A stretch of DNA of 64,000 nucleotides from assembly GCA_900550475.1 (NCBI GenBank), contig URSA01000005.1, forward strand, positions 96,195-160,194, read 5' to 3'. Positions 35,498 through 43,809 of this stretch are shown here, one piece after another. The notes below the pieces were generated by a model that was not told where the DNA came from, made no database searches, and saw nothing but the letters and a program-made list of their open reading frames with translations. How positions within the stretch are numbered: position 1 is the first letter of the stretch; every line of letters starts with the position of its first letter. The stretch is from an uncultured Lachnospiraceae bacterium (lineage in GTDB: Bacteria; Bacillota; Clostridia; Lachnospirales; Lachnospiraceae). Position numbers and translations under genes: made by a program.

Positions 35498-36370
35498 TTA
35501 CCCGTCGCTGCACTCTTCTTCCAGAATGCGTTTATGTCTGATCACTCTTTTCACTACTTTGTTCATATTGGTAACAACCACATCTCCGGTAATCCGAACC
35601 TTTTTCTTATCGTCCCGTGAGTTGATCTGCTCTATCTTTTGATAAATGGCTTCCAAATCCTCAGTTCCGGCAGCGAAAATATCTGAAAGGATCCGTTTTG
35701 TCCGTCTATATCCCTCATCCATCATATATGCAATGGCATCATGGCTGATGTTTATTGAGTTAGAAATTATTTTGTCATCGGGAAATGTCAGCTTGATTAT
35801 TTTGTTATCAGCTGTATAATCCTCAAATATGTAATTAAAATCATCAAAATAGATGCAGATTACATAATCCAGATTATTTTTTAACACCGGATAAATCGGG
35901 ATATTATCCACAACAGCTCCATCATACAAAGCCTTGTCTCCAATCACGACCCCTTTGTTATAAAACGGCATAGCGATACTTGCCCTTAAGTAAGGCGCAG
36001 CTTCATCCGGAGAAATATCTTTGAAATTGTAATACAACAATTCTCTGTTCCCAAGATCAAGCAGCGGAACATAAAAATTTTTATCAATCTTTTCGTGTGA
36101 CACGATTGATGTAATGACATCCTGGAGAAATGTGCTCTTTAAAACCGATGTAATAAAGCGCTTTTCACCTTTTAAGTTAACCGATTCCCATATTTCCCGC
36201 GCCTTTGGCAGGTTATTTGTGAGAAACGCATATGTATTCAGGACACCAACAGATGCCGCACTCACATACTCAAAATCAGATGGATCAAAAAACTCACTGA
36301 TTGCCGTCAATGCGCCGATCTCGTATGCGCCTTTTCCCATTCCACCGGATAAAACCAATCCAATGTGCAT
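35498..36370 (-). CDS. Patatin-like phospholipase
   Basis: 290 residues of the patatin fold. The oxyanion loop is LVLSGGMGKGAYEIGAL, the Ser lies in SAASVGVLN (Ala replaces the usual first Gly of G-x-S-x-G), and the catalytic Asp is in LYDGAVVDNIP. It should hydrolyse acyl esters of phospholipids or lipids in the cytosol. The ATG at 36370 is used because GAGGGAG lies 9 bases upstream; a GTG six codons earlier lacks a site. It is followed by a DUF2974 hydrolase and preceded by a probable small-RNA gene. The patch is AT-rich. Confidence 0.85.
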   Translation of the reverse strand: MHIGLVLSGGMGKGAYEIGALTAISEFFDPSDFEYVSAASVGVLNTYAFLTNNLPKAREIWESVNLKGEKRFITSVLKSTFLQDVITSIVSHEKIDKNFYVPLLDLGNRELLYYNFKDISPDEAAPYLRASIAMPFYNKGVVIGDKALYDGAVVDNIPIYPVLKNNLDYVICIYFDDFNYIFEDYTADNKIIKLTFPDDKIISNSINISHDAIAYMMDEGYRRTKRILSDIFAAGTEDLEAIYQKIEQINSRDDKKKVRITGDVVVTNMNKVVKRVIRHKRILEEECSDG

Positions 36371-36496
36371 TGTACTATTCTCCCTCACTTCGTATTAAAA
36401 ATACTCATAAAATGATTTTTCACCTTGAAGTGACACTCTTCAGTATAAAAATCATATAGTTCGTCAACATTTTTAGAAAATCCGATATTTCATAAT

Positions 36497-36592
36497 GAAA
36501 AGTGGCTATGCTGAAAAGCATAGCCACCATAAAGAATCACCCGTGGCGATTCTTACGCTTTTACGACCTCCACTTACAGGTAGGACTCACCT
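36497..36592 (-). ncRNA. Putative small RNA of about 95 nt
   Basis: A minus-strand promoter (36601-36628) is followed by a coding-free stretch with two stem-loops: AAGAATC/GATTCTT (36532-36538 and 36548-36554, loop of 9) and an 11-bp perfect terminator-type hairpin GTGGCTATGCT/AGCATAGCCAC (36502-36512 and 36517-36527) ending in TTTTC. No open reading frame with a start and ribosome site is apparent. It may be an independent sRNA, an antitoxin-type RNA, or a terminated leader upstream of the patatin gene. Confidence 0.55.
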
Positions 36593-36610
36593 TTGATATT
36601 ATAATATCAA
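36593..36610. promoter_or_regulatory. 18-bp perfect palindrome over the sRNA -10 region
   Basis: TTGATATTATAATATCAA is fully self-complementary and covers the -10 hexamers of the sRNA promoter. It could be a repressor operator. Its AT content makes a chance palindrome possible but an 18-bp perfect one is uncommon. Confidence 0.45.
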
Positions 36611-36628
36611 AAAAAGGGAAATAGTCAA
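36601..36628 (-). promoter_or_regulatory. Promoter of the putative small RNA
   Basis: Minus strand TTGACT (36623-36628) and TATTAT (36601-36606) are separated by 16 bp; an alternative -10 TATAAT lies at 36598-36603 with a 19-bp spacer. Confidence 0.6.
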
Positions 36629-36665
36629 TACAATTTATAGCAAAATTTTACGCAAATTCTTCGCA

Positions 36666-36788
36666 TCATGCTTTTGCTCTTTCCACGCGGTTTCTCTTAA
36701 GAAACGCGGCATCGTTGCCGTACTGTACGGCGAGCTCCTCATCGTTTTCTTTATTCCTCGTGTGCCCATAAAAAACTACTTTCTTCAT
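36666..36788 (-). CDS. Doubtful 40-residue open reading frame
   Basis: ATG at 36788 to TGA at 36666 encodes a charged peptide beginning MKKVVFYGHTRNKENDEELA and ending RVERAKA. It begins directly after the transaldolase terminator and has no evident ribosome site. An overlapping frame from an ATG 25 bp inside it is also open. I do not recognise a family, and it may be a chance frame. Confidence 0.2.
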   Translation of the reverse strand: MKKVVFYGHTRNKENDEELAVQYGNDAAFLKRNRVERAKA

Positions 36789-36793
36789 CGAAA

Positions 36794-36819
36794 GAGGATC
36801 CGGCGCCTGCCGGATCCTC
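36794..36819 (-). terminator. Terminator of the transaldolase-like gene
   Basis: GAGGATCCGGC (36794-36804) pairs perfectly with GCCGGATCCTC (36809-36819) around a 4-base loop, 12 bp past the stop codon; the minus strand continues TTTCG. Confidence 0.7.
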
Positions 36820-36830
36820 CGCACTACGTC

Positions 36831-37484
36831 CTACTCTCCAAATACCGCCTTGTAATCAGCCTGGAACTTCTCGATTCCGGCATCCGTCAACGGATGCTTG
36901 GTCATCTGCACAATGACACTGTAAGGCACGGTTGCAATATCGGCTCCTGCCAGCGCGCAGTCCGTCACATGGATGGGATTTCTCACGCTTGCAGCGATAA
37001 TCTGGGTATCCAGATCCGTCACGGCAAAGATATCCGCAATGTCACGGATCAGATCCACACCTCTGGTGCTGATATCGTCAAGTCTGCCCAAAAACGGGGA
37101 TACATAGGTTGCACCGGCTCTTGCCGCAAGCAGCGCCTGATTTGCCGAGAAGATCAATGTCACATTGGTCTTGATTCCCTCGGAGGACAGCACCTTGCAT
37201 GCCTTCAGGCCTTCCACCGTCATGGGGATCTTGACTACCATGTTGGGATGGATTGCCGCAATGGCGCGTCCCTCCTTGATCATGCCCTCCGCGTCGACCG
37301 TGGTTGCCTTCACCTCGCCGCTGATGGGGCCGTCCACGATGGAGGCGATCTCCTTGATCACTTCCTCAAATACACGCCCCTCCTTGGCGATCAGGGACGG
37401 ATTGGTGGTCACGCCGCAGATCACGCCCATGTCGTTTGCCTTCTTGATGTCTTCGATATTTGCTGTGTCAATAAAAAACCTCAT
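36831..37484 (-). CDS. tal: Transaldolase / fructose-6-phosphate aldolase family (TalC-like)
   Basis: 217 residues, the size of the small transaldolase/FSA class. MRFFIDTANIEDIKKANDMG, CGVTTNPSLIAKEG, the Schiff-base Lys in MVVKIPMTVEG, TNVTLIFSANQALLAA and SPFLGRLDDIS are all conserved. It transfers dihydroxyacetone units in the non-oxidative pentose phosphate pathway and would draw off xylulose 5-phosphate made from arabinose. GAGGAGAGAG precedes the ATG at 37484; the frame remains open upstream but that part is antisense to the DUF1540 gene region and is not coding. It is a single-gene unit closed by a terminator. Confidence 0.93.
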   Translation of the reverse strand: MRFFIDTANIEDIKKANDMGVICGVTTNPSLIAKEGRVFEEVIKEIASIVDGPISGEVKATTVDAEGMIKEGRAIAAIHPNMVVKIPMTVEGLKACKVLSSEGIKTNVTLIFSANQALLAARAGATYVSPFLGRLDDISTRGVDLIRDIADIFAVTDLDTQIIAASVRNPIHVTDCALAGADIATVPYSVIVQMTKHPLTDAGIEKFQADYKAVFGE

Positions 37485-37575
37485 AATACTCTCTCCTCTT
37501 TGTCTGATGAAAATGTTGTAACCGATTTCATTCCCATTATATGTCAAAGAGAGCGTACAGACAAGTTTTTTCTTA

Positions 37576-37890
37576 TTATCTCTCGCGGAAAGTGCCGCAG
37601 GCTGTTTCCTTGCAGTCACAGGCGCCGCAGCCCCTGATATCCACATGATCCGCCTGACACTTGTAATCTTCGTTGAAAACGCAGCGTGTAGCCTCGCAGT
37701 CGATGCTGATGATGCGGCTGGGATGATCCAGCGCGCCGGTGTATGCATCCCCGCGTCTCTCACGGAAGCTCTCGCAGCAGGTTCCCTCCACTCTGTCGGC
37801 ATTTTCGCCGCCCACATTAATGTCCCCCTTGCAGCAATAGCATTGGTCGTTATACGCGCAATTTTCAACACTACAACATAATTCAGCCAT
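37576..37890 (-). CDS. DUF1540 Cys-rich protein with two repeats
   Basis: 104 residues with two Cys-rich DUF1540 repeats: CCSVENCAYNDQCYCCKGDI then CESF, and CEATRCVFNEDYKCQADHV then CGTF. The even Cys spacing suggests metal binding or disulfides. The family is frequent in spore-forming Clostridia; its function is unknown. AAAAGGAGG precedes the ATG. It stands alone between tal and the SEC-C gene. Confidence 0.88.
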   Translation of the reverse strand: MAELCCSVENCAYNDQCYCCKGDINVGGENADRVEGTCCESFRERRGDAYTGALDHPSRIISIDCEATRCVFNEDYKCQADHVDIRGCGACDCKETACGTFRER

Positions 37891-37961
37891 ATCCGGTCCT
37901 CCTTTTAATTTGAATGAATTACAGGACTAGTATGGCTGAATTTGTTTGTTTTTATTCTGTT

Positions 37962-38468
37962 TTATGCGTTTTTACCGCAGCATTTTTTATATTTTTTTCC
38001 GCTTCCGCACGGGCAGGGATCGTTGGGATAGATCTTCGGTGCCTTGTGGATCGTGGTGGATGACTTCTGCTCCTTGTAGAGCGCCTTTTTGGTCTCCTCG
38101 TCAAAGATGTCGTTCCACTCCTCAAGGTTATACAGCCAGTCTGCTTCCGCCGCAACCATGTTCTTGTAGAGCAGCTCCTTGTCGAAGCCGAGGTTTACCT
38201 CCGTGTCCTCCTCCATCTCCTCGATGGGGTTCTTCTCCTTCAGGCTGTCGTTGATGCCGTCCAGAAAACCGGTCATGCTCATAATGCTGACGCCGTACTT
38301 TTCAGCCAGCTCCTTCACCGTGCCCCTGACTACGGTGTCCGGATCCTTCAAAAGCTCTTCATAAATATTTTTTTCTTCCTGAAAATATGCCGTCCAGAGG
38401 CGCTGCAGCGTCTGCTTGTCCACATTCTCGGAATATGCTGTTTTTCTCCACTGTTCCAGTAATGCCAT
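37962..38468 (-). CDS. SEC-C metal-binding motif protein
   Basis: 168 residues: a helical, acidic body and a C-terminal SEC-C zinc motif, NDPCPCGSGKKYKKCCGKNA, like the SecA tail. In SecA the motif binds zinc and SecB or ribosomes; in stand-alone proteins it probably mediates protein or ribosome contacts. It lies about 65 bp downstream of the nucleoside-importer permease gene in the same orientation, but in a separate context. Specific function unknown. Confidence 0.85.
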   Translation of the reverse strand: MALLEQWRKTAYSENVDKQTLQRLWTAYFQEEKNIYEELLKDPDTVVRGTVKELAEKYGVSIMSMTGFLDGINDSLKEKNPIEEMEEDTEVNLGFDKELLYKNMVAAEADWLYNLEEWNDIFDEETKKALYKEQKSSTTIHKAPKIYPNDPCPCGSGKKYKKCCGKNA

Positions 38469-38534
38469 TATCGTCTCATCCTCATTTCTTTTTACTTTCT
38501 AGTCAGTATAATACAATCCTTGCAGAAAAGCAAG

Positions 38535-39527
38535 CTATCGTTCCTCCCTGAAATAAGCCAGTCCCAGATGCTCGGGGGGCTGGTTCTCCTTCTTCTTGCG
38601 CAGGCTGATCACGATCAGCACCACGATGGTCACCACATACGGAACCATCTGGATCAGGTCGGTCATGTAGCTTGCCACCGTAATCCCTAAAAGGCTGGGA
38701 AGAAACTGATACAGCCAGTACAGGATACCGAACAGGTACGCGCCCCAGATTGCGTTCAGCGGCTTCCATGTGGTAAAGATAACCAGCGCAACCGCCAGCC
38801 AGCCCAGTGCCTCGATCTGTCCCGTGGTCGCCCAGATTCCCTGATTATAGTCCAGAACATAGTACAGACCGCCGATGCCGGAAATCCCCGCGCCGATGCA
38901 GGTTGCAAGGTATTTGTAGCGCGTCACGTTCACGCCCGCCGCGTCTGCGGTGGCAGGATTTTCTCCCACTGCCCTGAGATTCAGACCCACTCGGGTCTTG
39001 TTTAAGAAAATATGCATCAGGATTGCCAGCACGATCGCAAGATATGCCAGAAATCCGTAGCTGAAAATAACCTGTCCCACAACGCCCAGCTTTGACGAGA
39101 GGATGGGAATCTTTGCGGAAAACGCACTGTTTGCCAGAGGTGCCGCCGTGTAGCTCTTGCCGTTCAAGATGAACACGCCGAAAAAGTTGGCAACGCCCAT
39201 GCCGAAGGTGGTCAGCGCAAGACCCGTCACGTTCTGGTTTGCGCGCAGGGAGATCGTCAGAAAACTGAAGATCAGCCCGCCCAGCATCGACGCCGCAATA
39301 CAGGCGATCAGTGCAATCAGGATACACAAGATGCCGTTAGGGTTCTTTGCGTTGTTCTCATAGAAGAAAGCGCTGGCAAAGCCTGCAAAGCCGCCCAGAT
39401 ACATGATACCCGGAACGCCGAGGTTCAAGTTGCCCGATTTCTCCGTCACGATCTCGCCCATGGCGCCGTACATGATGATCGTTCCGAAGGGAATCGCTCT
39501 GATAATCCATGCAATCAGACTGCTCAT
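38535..39527 (-). CDS. Nucleoside ABC importer permease (NupQ/YufQ-like)
   Basis: 330 residues with about nine hydrophobic segments and the BPD_transp_2 signature NLGVPGIMYLGGFAGFASAFF and LNLRAVGENPATADAAGVNVTRYK. It starts 1 bp after the stop of its partner permease. The order BMP lipoprotein, ATPase, permease, permease equals the B. subtilis NupNOPQ guanosine importer. The adjacent divergent xpt gene supports a purine nucleoside substrate. Confidence 0.9.
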   Translation of the reverse strand: MSSLIAWIIRAIPFGTIIMYGAMGEIVTEKSGNLNLGVPGIMYLGGFAGFASAFFYENNAKNPNGILCILIALIACIAASMLGGLIFSFLTISLRANQNVTGLALTTFGMGVANFFGVFILNGKSYTAAPLANSAFSAKIPILSSKLGVVGQVIFSYGFLAYLAIVLAILMHIFLNKTRVGLNLRAVGENPATADAAGVNVTRYKYLATCIGAGISGIGGLYYVLDYNQGIWATTGQIEALGWLAVALVIFTTWKPLNAIWGAYLFGILYWLYQFLPSLLGITVASYMTDLIQMVPYVVTIVVLIVISLRKKKENQPPEHLGLAYFREER

Positions 39528-39528
39528 A

Positions 39529-40623
39529 TTACTTTACCTCCTTCTTGGATCTGAAAATCATCCTGTAATTGATAAAGAATTCGCTGCCCAAAATGCAGAA
39601 CAGAATAATACCGGTGATAATGGATGCCGCATAATCGTTCAGTCCGTATGCGGAAGCGATCTCTCCCGCACCCTTCTGCAGGAAAATCAGAAGGAACGAA
39701 ATCAGCGCCATGTAGAAGGTATTGAATTTTGCAAGCCATGCCACAATGATTGCGGTGAAGCCGTTTCCTCCCGCCGTCTGCACGGAGATGGTCTGGTCTC
39801 TTCCCGCCACGATCAGAAAGCCGCACAGACCGCAGATCGCGCCGGAAATCGCCATCGTACGCATGATGACCCTGCCTACGTTGATTCCCGCATAGCGCGC
39901 GGTGTTCTCGGATTCACCCACCACGCTGATCTCATAGCCCTGCTTCGTATATTTCAGATAGAAGAACATGGCAAAGGTGAGGATCACCACCACAAGAATA
40001 TTGATGTTGTAGCGCTGTCCCAGAAACTGCGGAAACCATCCCGCCTGCGTACCCATGTTGAGCTTGCCTAAGCTGGATGCCTTGCCGCGCATCACGTTCA
40101 CGGCGCACGCCACGAAGCTGGTCGCCACATAATTCATCATCAGGGTGAACAGCGTCTCGTTGGTCTTCCATTTTGCCTTGAAGAAGGCGGGGATCAGTCC
40201 CCAGATAGCGCCTGCCGCCACGCTGACAAGGAGCATCACCAGAAACAAAACCGGCGTCGGCAGCTTGTTGCCGCAGTACACCATCACAAGCGCCGTCATC
40301 AGGCCGCCGATCAGCACCTGTCCCTCCGCACCGATGTTCCAGAACTTCATTTTAAAGGCAGGAGCCAGCGCAATGCCGATGCAGAGCAGGGACACCAGAT
40401 CCCTCATTGCCCACGAAAAACGGATGCCTGTTCCGAAGGTTCCTTTGAACATAACCACATAGACGGAAAACGGATTCAGCCCGGTCACGAAGAAAATGAA
40501 CAGGGCGTCCAGCACCAGAGCAAGCAGGATCGCCAGTGCTCTTGCCAGTATCTTGCTGCGCATGGTAGCGCCGTCGCGCTTTACAATTCTGAATATAGGT
40601 TCTCTCTTTCCCACGCTGCTCAT
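39529..40623 (-). CDS. Nucleoside ABC importer permease (NupP/YufP-like)
   Basis: 364 residues with multiple membrane segments; AFKMKFWNIGAEGQVLIGGL and ISVVGESENTARYAGINVGRV are the conserved blocks of this permease class. Its start overlaps the ATPase gene end by 4 bp, giving tight coupling. Forms the channel with the 38535-39527 product. Confidence 0.9.
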   Translation of the reverse strand: MSSVGKREPIFRIVKRDGATMRSKILARALAILLALVLDALFIFFVTGLNPFSVYVVMFKGTFGTGIRFSWAMRDLVSLLCIGIALAPAFKMKFWNIGAEGQVLIGGLMTALVMVYCGNKLPTPVLFLVMLLVSVAAGAIWGLIPAFFKAKWKTNETLFTLMMNYVATSFVACAVNVMRGKASSLGKLNMGTQAGWFPQFLGQRYNINILVVVILTFAMFFYLKYTKQGYEISVVGESENTARYAGINVGRVIMRTMAISGAICGLCGFLIVAGRDQTISVQTAGGNGFTAIIVAWLAKFNTFYMALISFLLIFLQKGAGEIASAYGLNDYAASIITGIILFCILGSEFFINYRMIFRSKKEVK

Positions 40624-42167
40624 TCCTGTTCTCCTTTCTTCTGTTTCTGAAGCTTGGTCATAAGCAGACCCACTTCCTCCTTCGTTGCGCTGCGGCCGTC
40701 CACGATTCCGTTGACTCTTCCGCCACAGAGCACCATGATCTTATCGCAGAGCGCTAACAGCACATCCAGATCTTCGCCCACATAGATAACCGCAACGCCC
40801 TTCTTTTTCTGCTGATTCAGCAGATCGTATATGGTGTAGGAGGTGTTGATATCCAGTCCGCGCACCGCATATGCGGTCATCAGCACCAGTGGAGATGCCG
40901 CGATCTCACGCCCCACTAAAACCTTCTGCACGTTTCCTCCCGACAAGCGGGACACCGGCGTATTGATACCGGGGGTGACAACCTCCAGCTCCTCCTTGAT
41001 CTGCTCCGCAAGATCCCTCGGCTTCTTGCGGTCGATCAGGAAGGATTTTCCGCTCTCATAGCTTTTCAGCATCATATTTCCCGTCATGCCCATGGAGCCT
41101 ACCAGCCCCATGCCCAGTCTGTCCTCCGGGACAAAGGACATATGAATACCCGCGCTTCTTATGATGCGGGGATTTTTTCCGATCACCTCCATGGGAGGCT
41201 GCTTCCCGTCGTCCGAATGATAGAATTTGATATCGCTGCCGGCTGCCGCGGGCTGGAGACCTGCGACCGCTTCCAGAAGCTCCTTCTGACCGTTGCCGGA
41301 CACGCCTGCAATGCCAAGGATCTCGCCGCCGTATGCGTCAAAGGACACATCCTCAAGCACCTTGATCCCCTCTTCGTTGATCACCGTCAGATTGCGAACC
41401 TCCAGACGCTTCACCGGGTTCTCGGGAACCGGTCTGTCAATGTTAAGCTCCACCTTCTTGCCGACCATCATCTCCGTCAGCATGGACTCATTTGCATCCT
41501 TGGTGTCCACCGTGCCCACATACTCGCCCTTGCGCAGTATGCTGACGCGGTCTGATATCTCCATCACCTCATGGAGCTTGTGGGTGATGATCACCACGGA
41601 TTTTCCGTCCTTTTTCATGTTGCGGATCACCTCGAACAGCTTCTCCGTCTCCTGAGGCGTCAGAACTGCTGTGGGCTCGTCCAGGATCAGAATGTCCGCG
41701 CCTCTGTAAAGCACCTTGATGATCTCAAGGGTCTGCTTCTGGGACACGCTCATCCCGTACACCTTCTGGTCGAAATCCATGTCGAAGTGATACTTGTCGC
41801 AGATCTCCTGTGCCCTTCTGCGAACCTCCTTCAGATCGAACTTCTCCTTCTTCTCCAGTCCCAGCGCGATATTCTCCGTTGCCGTGAACACATCCACCAG
41901 TTTAAAGTGCTGATGGATCATGCCGATGCCCAGATCGTACGCATCCTTGGGGGATCTGATCTCCGCCGGCTTTCCGTTCACCAGGATCTCGCCGCCGTCC
42001 GGGTAATAAATTCCCGCAATCATATTGAGGAGCGTGGTCTTTCCGCTGCCGTTCTCTCCCAAGAGCGCCAGTATCTCCCCTTTGTAGATCTCCAAAGAGA
42101 CATCCTTATTTGCAACAACTTCCCCGAAAGTCTTCGTCACATGCTTTAATTGAATGGCACATTCCAT
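40620..42167 (-). CDS. Nucleoside ABC importer ATPase with two ATP-binding domains (NupO/YufO-like)
   Basis: 515 residues with tandem ABC domains. Domain 1: Walker A GENGSGKTT at about residues 36-44, signature SVSQKQTLEI, Walker B ILILDEPTAVL. Domain 2 has a degenerate Walker A (GIAGVSGNGQKEL), signature LSGGNVQKV, and TAYAVRGLDINT in place of a classical Walker B. This matches ribose/nucleoside-type importers. It overlaps the permease gene by 4 bp and is separated from the binding-protein gene by a hairpin-rich 126-bp spacer. Confidence 0.92.
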   Translation of the reverse strand: MECAIQLKHVTKTFGEVVANKDVSLEIYKGEILALLGENGSGKTTLLNMIAGIYYPDGGEILVNGKPAEIRSPKDAYDLGIGMIHQHFKLVDVFTATENIALGLEKKEKFDLKEVRRRAQEICDKYHFDMDFDQKVYGMSVSQKQTLEIIKVLYRGADILILDEPTAVLTPQETEKLFEVIRNMKKDGKSVVIITHKLHEVMEISDRVSILRKGEYVGTVDTKDANESMLTEMMVGKKVELNIDRPVPENPVKRLEVRNLTVINEEGIKVLEDVSFDAYGGEILGIAGVSGNGQKELLEAVAGLQPAAAGSDIKFYHSDDGKQPPMEVIGKNPRIIRSAGIHMSFVPEDRLGMGLVGSMGMTGNMMLKSYESGKSFLIDRKKPRDLAEQIKEELEVVTPGINTPVSRLSGGNVQKVLVGREIAASPLVLMTAYAVRGLDINTSYTIYDLLNQQKKKGVAVIYVGEDLDVLLALCDKIMVLCGGRVNGIVDGRSATKEEVGLLMTKLQKQKKGEQE

Positions 42168-42195
42168 AGGGGCAGTTCCTCCCTTCCTAAGGTTC

Positions 42196-42269
42196 TTTTA
42201 TGCTTTCATAAAAAAACGGCATGCGGTCTTTTATGAAAGCATAAAAGAGGACTTTTTGCGGTCCTCTTT
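42196..42269 (-). terminator. Nested inverted repeats between the binding-protein and ATPase genes
   Basis: TTTTATGCTTTCATAAAA (42196-42213) is the exact complement of TTTTATGAAAGCATAAAA (42229-42246), and each arm can also fold on itself. Next to it AAAGAGGAC/GTCCTCTTT (42244-42252 and 42261-42269) forms a second hairpin. It is probably a partial terminator or processing site that keeps the lipoprotein in excess over the ATPase and permeases. Confidence 0.6.
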
Positions 42270-42293
42270 CACGCGTTCTGTTTTGTTTTCCGA

Positions 42294-43601
42294 TTACTGA
42301 ACAGGATCGGCATCCTCGGTGATGCCGTCGATGCGAAGTGCAAAGTAAGGCGCACTTCTGAAAGTAGACTCAGCGAAGTATCCGTCTGTGATCGCCTCTA
42401 CCACATCGCCCTGATAGATTGCGGTCATGGTAGACCAATCCATAAAGGACATGTCGCAGGGAGCGGACTCAACCTTTGCGCCGCCTACGGTAAAGGTATC
42501 CGTATCAAATACATGCAGGGTGCCGTTCTTTAAAGCGGCCTCAACCTCTGCAACCTTCTCAGCGGTTCCTGCTGCACAGGACTCGCCCAGAGTGGTAATG
42601 CCAACTGCATCCTCAGAGTAACCCTTTGCCCAGTTTGCTTCCAGCTCAGTGCCGTTCATCACACACTCAAATGCATGCTTATAGTACACTGCCCAGTTGT
42701 TGGTAGCGGATGTCAGGGCTGCGGTGGGTGCAGTCTCCAGCATGTCGATATTGTAACCGATGGAATAGCAGATGGTACCGTTGTCATGCAGCTTCTGTGT
42801 TGCTGCGGGAGCACCGGTGGAATCTGCGTGCTGTCCGATGATAACGGAGCCGTTTGCGATCAGCGCCTCTGCTGCCGCACCCTCCTTATCGATATCGAAC
42901 CAGGAGTTTGTATACATTACTTCCATTACTACGTTGGGAACGATGCTCTTGATGCCAAGGTAGAATGCGGTGTAACCGGAAACAACCTCTGCATAGTTGA
43001 AAGCGCCTACATAACCGATCTTTACATTGCCGTTTGCATCAAAGCTGCCCGGCTGGGTCTCTACGGAGAGAGTACCGTCGTCCAGAAGCTCCTTCAACTT
43101 CATGCCGGCAACAACACCGGACACATAACGTGCTTCATAGATAGCGGTGAATGCGTTCTTGAAATTCTTGAATCCGCTGATTGCCGCGAAATCGCCTGTC
43201 ATGGATACAAAAGTTACATCGGGATATTCCTCTGCAGCCTGTACCATGTAGGTCTGATGACCGTAGCTGTTTGAGAAAATCACGTTGCAGCCCTGACCGA
43301 TCAGGTCTACTGCGGAGTCATAGCAGGTGGAATCCTCTGCGATCTTGTACTTCCAGATGATCTGGTTGTCTGCGATGCCAAGCTCGCTTGCAGCGGTCTT
43401 GATACCGTCCATATGTGCCTTGGTATAACCCTCTGTTTCATCTCCCACTAAGATCACGCCGATCTTGATAGAAGCTGCCGCATTGTCAGTACCGCCGTTT
43501 CCTGTTGACCCGGAACCGCTTGTTGCGTTGTCGCCGCACGCTACAAGCATAAGCGCCAGCATGCATGCAAGGACAAGACTGATTGCCTTCTTCATTTTCA
43601 T
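42294..43601 (-). CDS. BMP-family nucleoside-binding lipoprotein (NupN-like)
   Basis: 435 residues; signal peptide with lipobox LMLVACGDN. The mature part is a BMP/Med-type periplasmic-binding fold: IKIGVILVGDETEGYTKAHM, GCNVIFSNSYGHQTYM, NVKIGYVGAFNYAEVVSGYT, ALIANGSVIIGQHADSTGAP. It captures purine nucleosides for the importer encoded downstream. It has its own promoter (43662-43690) and GGAGGAG site. Divergent to xpt, which supports a purine ligand. Confidence 0.92.
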   Translation of the reverse strand: MKMKKAISLVLACMLALMLVACGDNATSGSGSTGNGGTDNAAASIKIGVILVGDETEGYTKAHMDGIKTAASELGIADNQIIWKYKIAEDSTCYDSAVDLIGQGCNVIFSNSYGHQTYMVQAAEEYPDVTFVSMTGDFAAISGFKNFKNAFTAIYEARYVSGVVAGMKLKELLDDGTLSVETQPGSFDANGNVKIGYVGAFNYAEVVSGYTAFYLGIKSIVPNVVMEVMYTNSWFDIDKEGAAAEALIANGSVIIGQHADSTGAPAATQKLHDNGTICYSIGYNIDMLETAPTAALTSATNNWAVYYKHAFECVMNGTELEANWAKGYSEDAVGITTLGESCAAGTAEKVAEVEAALKNGTLHVFDTDTFTVGGAKVESAPCDMSFMDWSTMTAIYQGDVVEAITDGYFAESTFRSAPYFALRIDGITEDADPVQ

Positions 43602-43661
43602 AATTCTCCTCCATTTTCCGCTTTCGCGGTAAGCAAAATTGATAGTTTTGAAACATTGCCT

Positions 43662-43690
43662 ATTATATAATGTTATTTTTTATTTTGCAA
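43662..43690 (-). promoter_or_regulatory. Sigma-A promoter of the nucleoside importer operon
   Basis: Minus strand TTGCAA (43685-43690), 17-bp spacer, TATAAT (43662-43667), 61 bp before the lipoprotein start. Confidence 0.75.
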
Positions 43691-43735
43691 ACAATTTTCA
43701 CATATTTATTACAAAAATTTTATAACCCAAATTTC

Positions 43736-43794
43736 TATGGTATTTTTGTGTTTCCTGTGCTAACATAATAAAAAATAATGACTTCTATACCATA
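43736..43794 (+). promoter_or_regulatory. Inverted repeat in the xpt leader
   Basis: TATGGTAT (43736-43743) and ATACCATA (43787-43794) are complementary across 43 bases just before the xpt ribosome site. It may be a leader stem or a pair of regulator half-sites. A purine riboswitch core was looked for and is not present. Confidence 0.3.
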
Positions 43795-43809
43795 AGAGGA
43801 GAATATGCC

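Noticed and set aside
37485..37871. N-terminal extension of the transaldolase-like protein
   Set aside because: It is a shifted frame of the DUF1540 gene; the family begins at MRFFIDTAN (37484), which has its own ribosome site.
43602..43809. Purine riboswitch upstream of xpt or the nucleoside importer
   Set aside because: The conserved core junction sequences and the P1-P3 stems could not be found on either strand.
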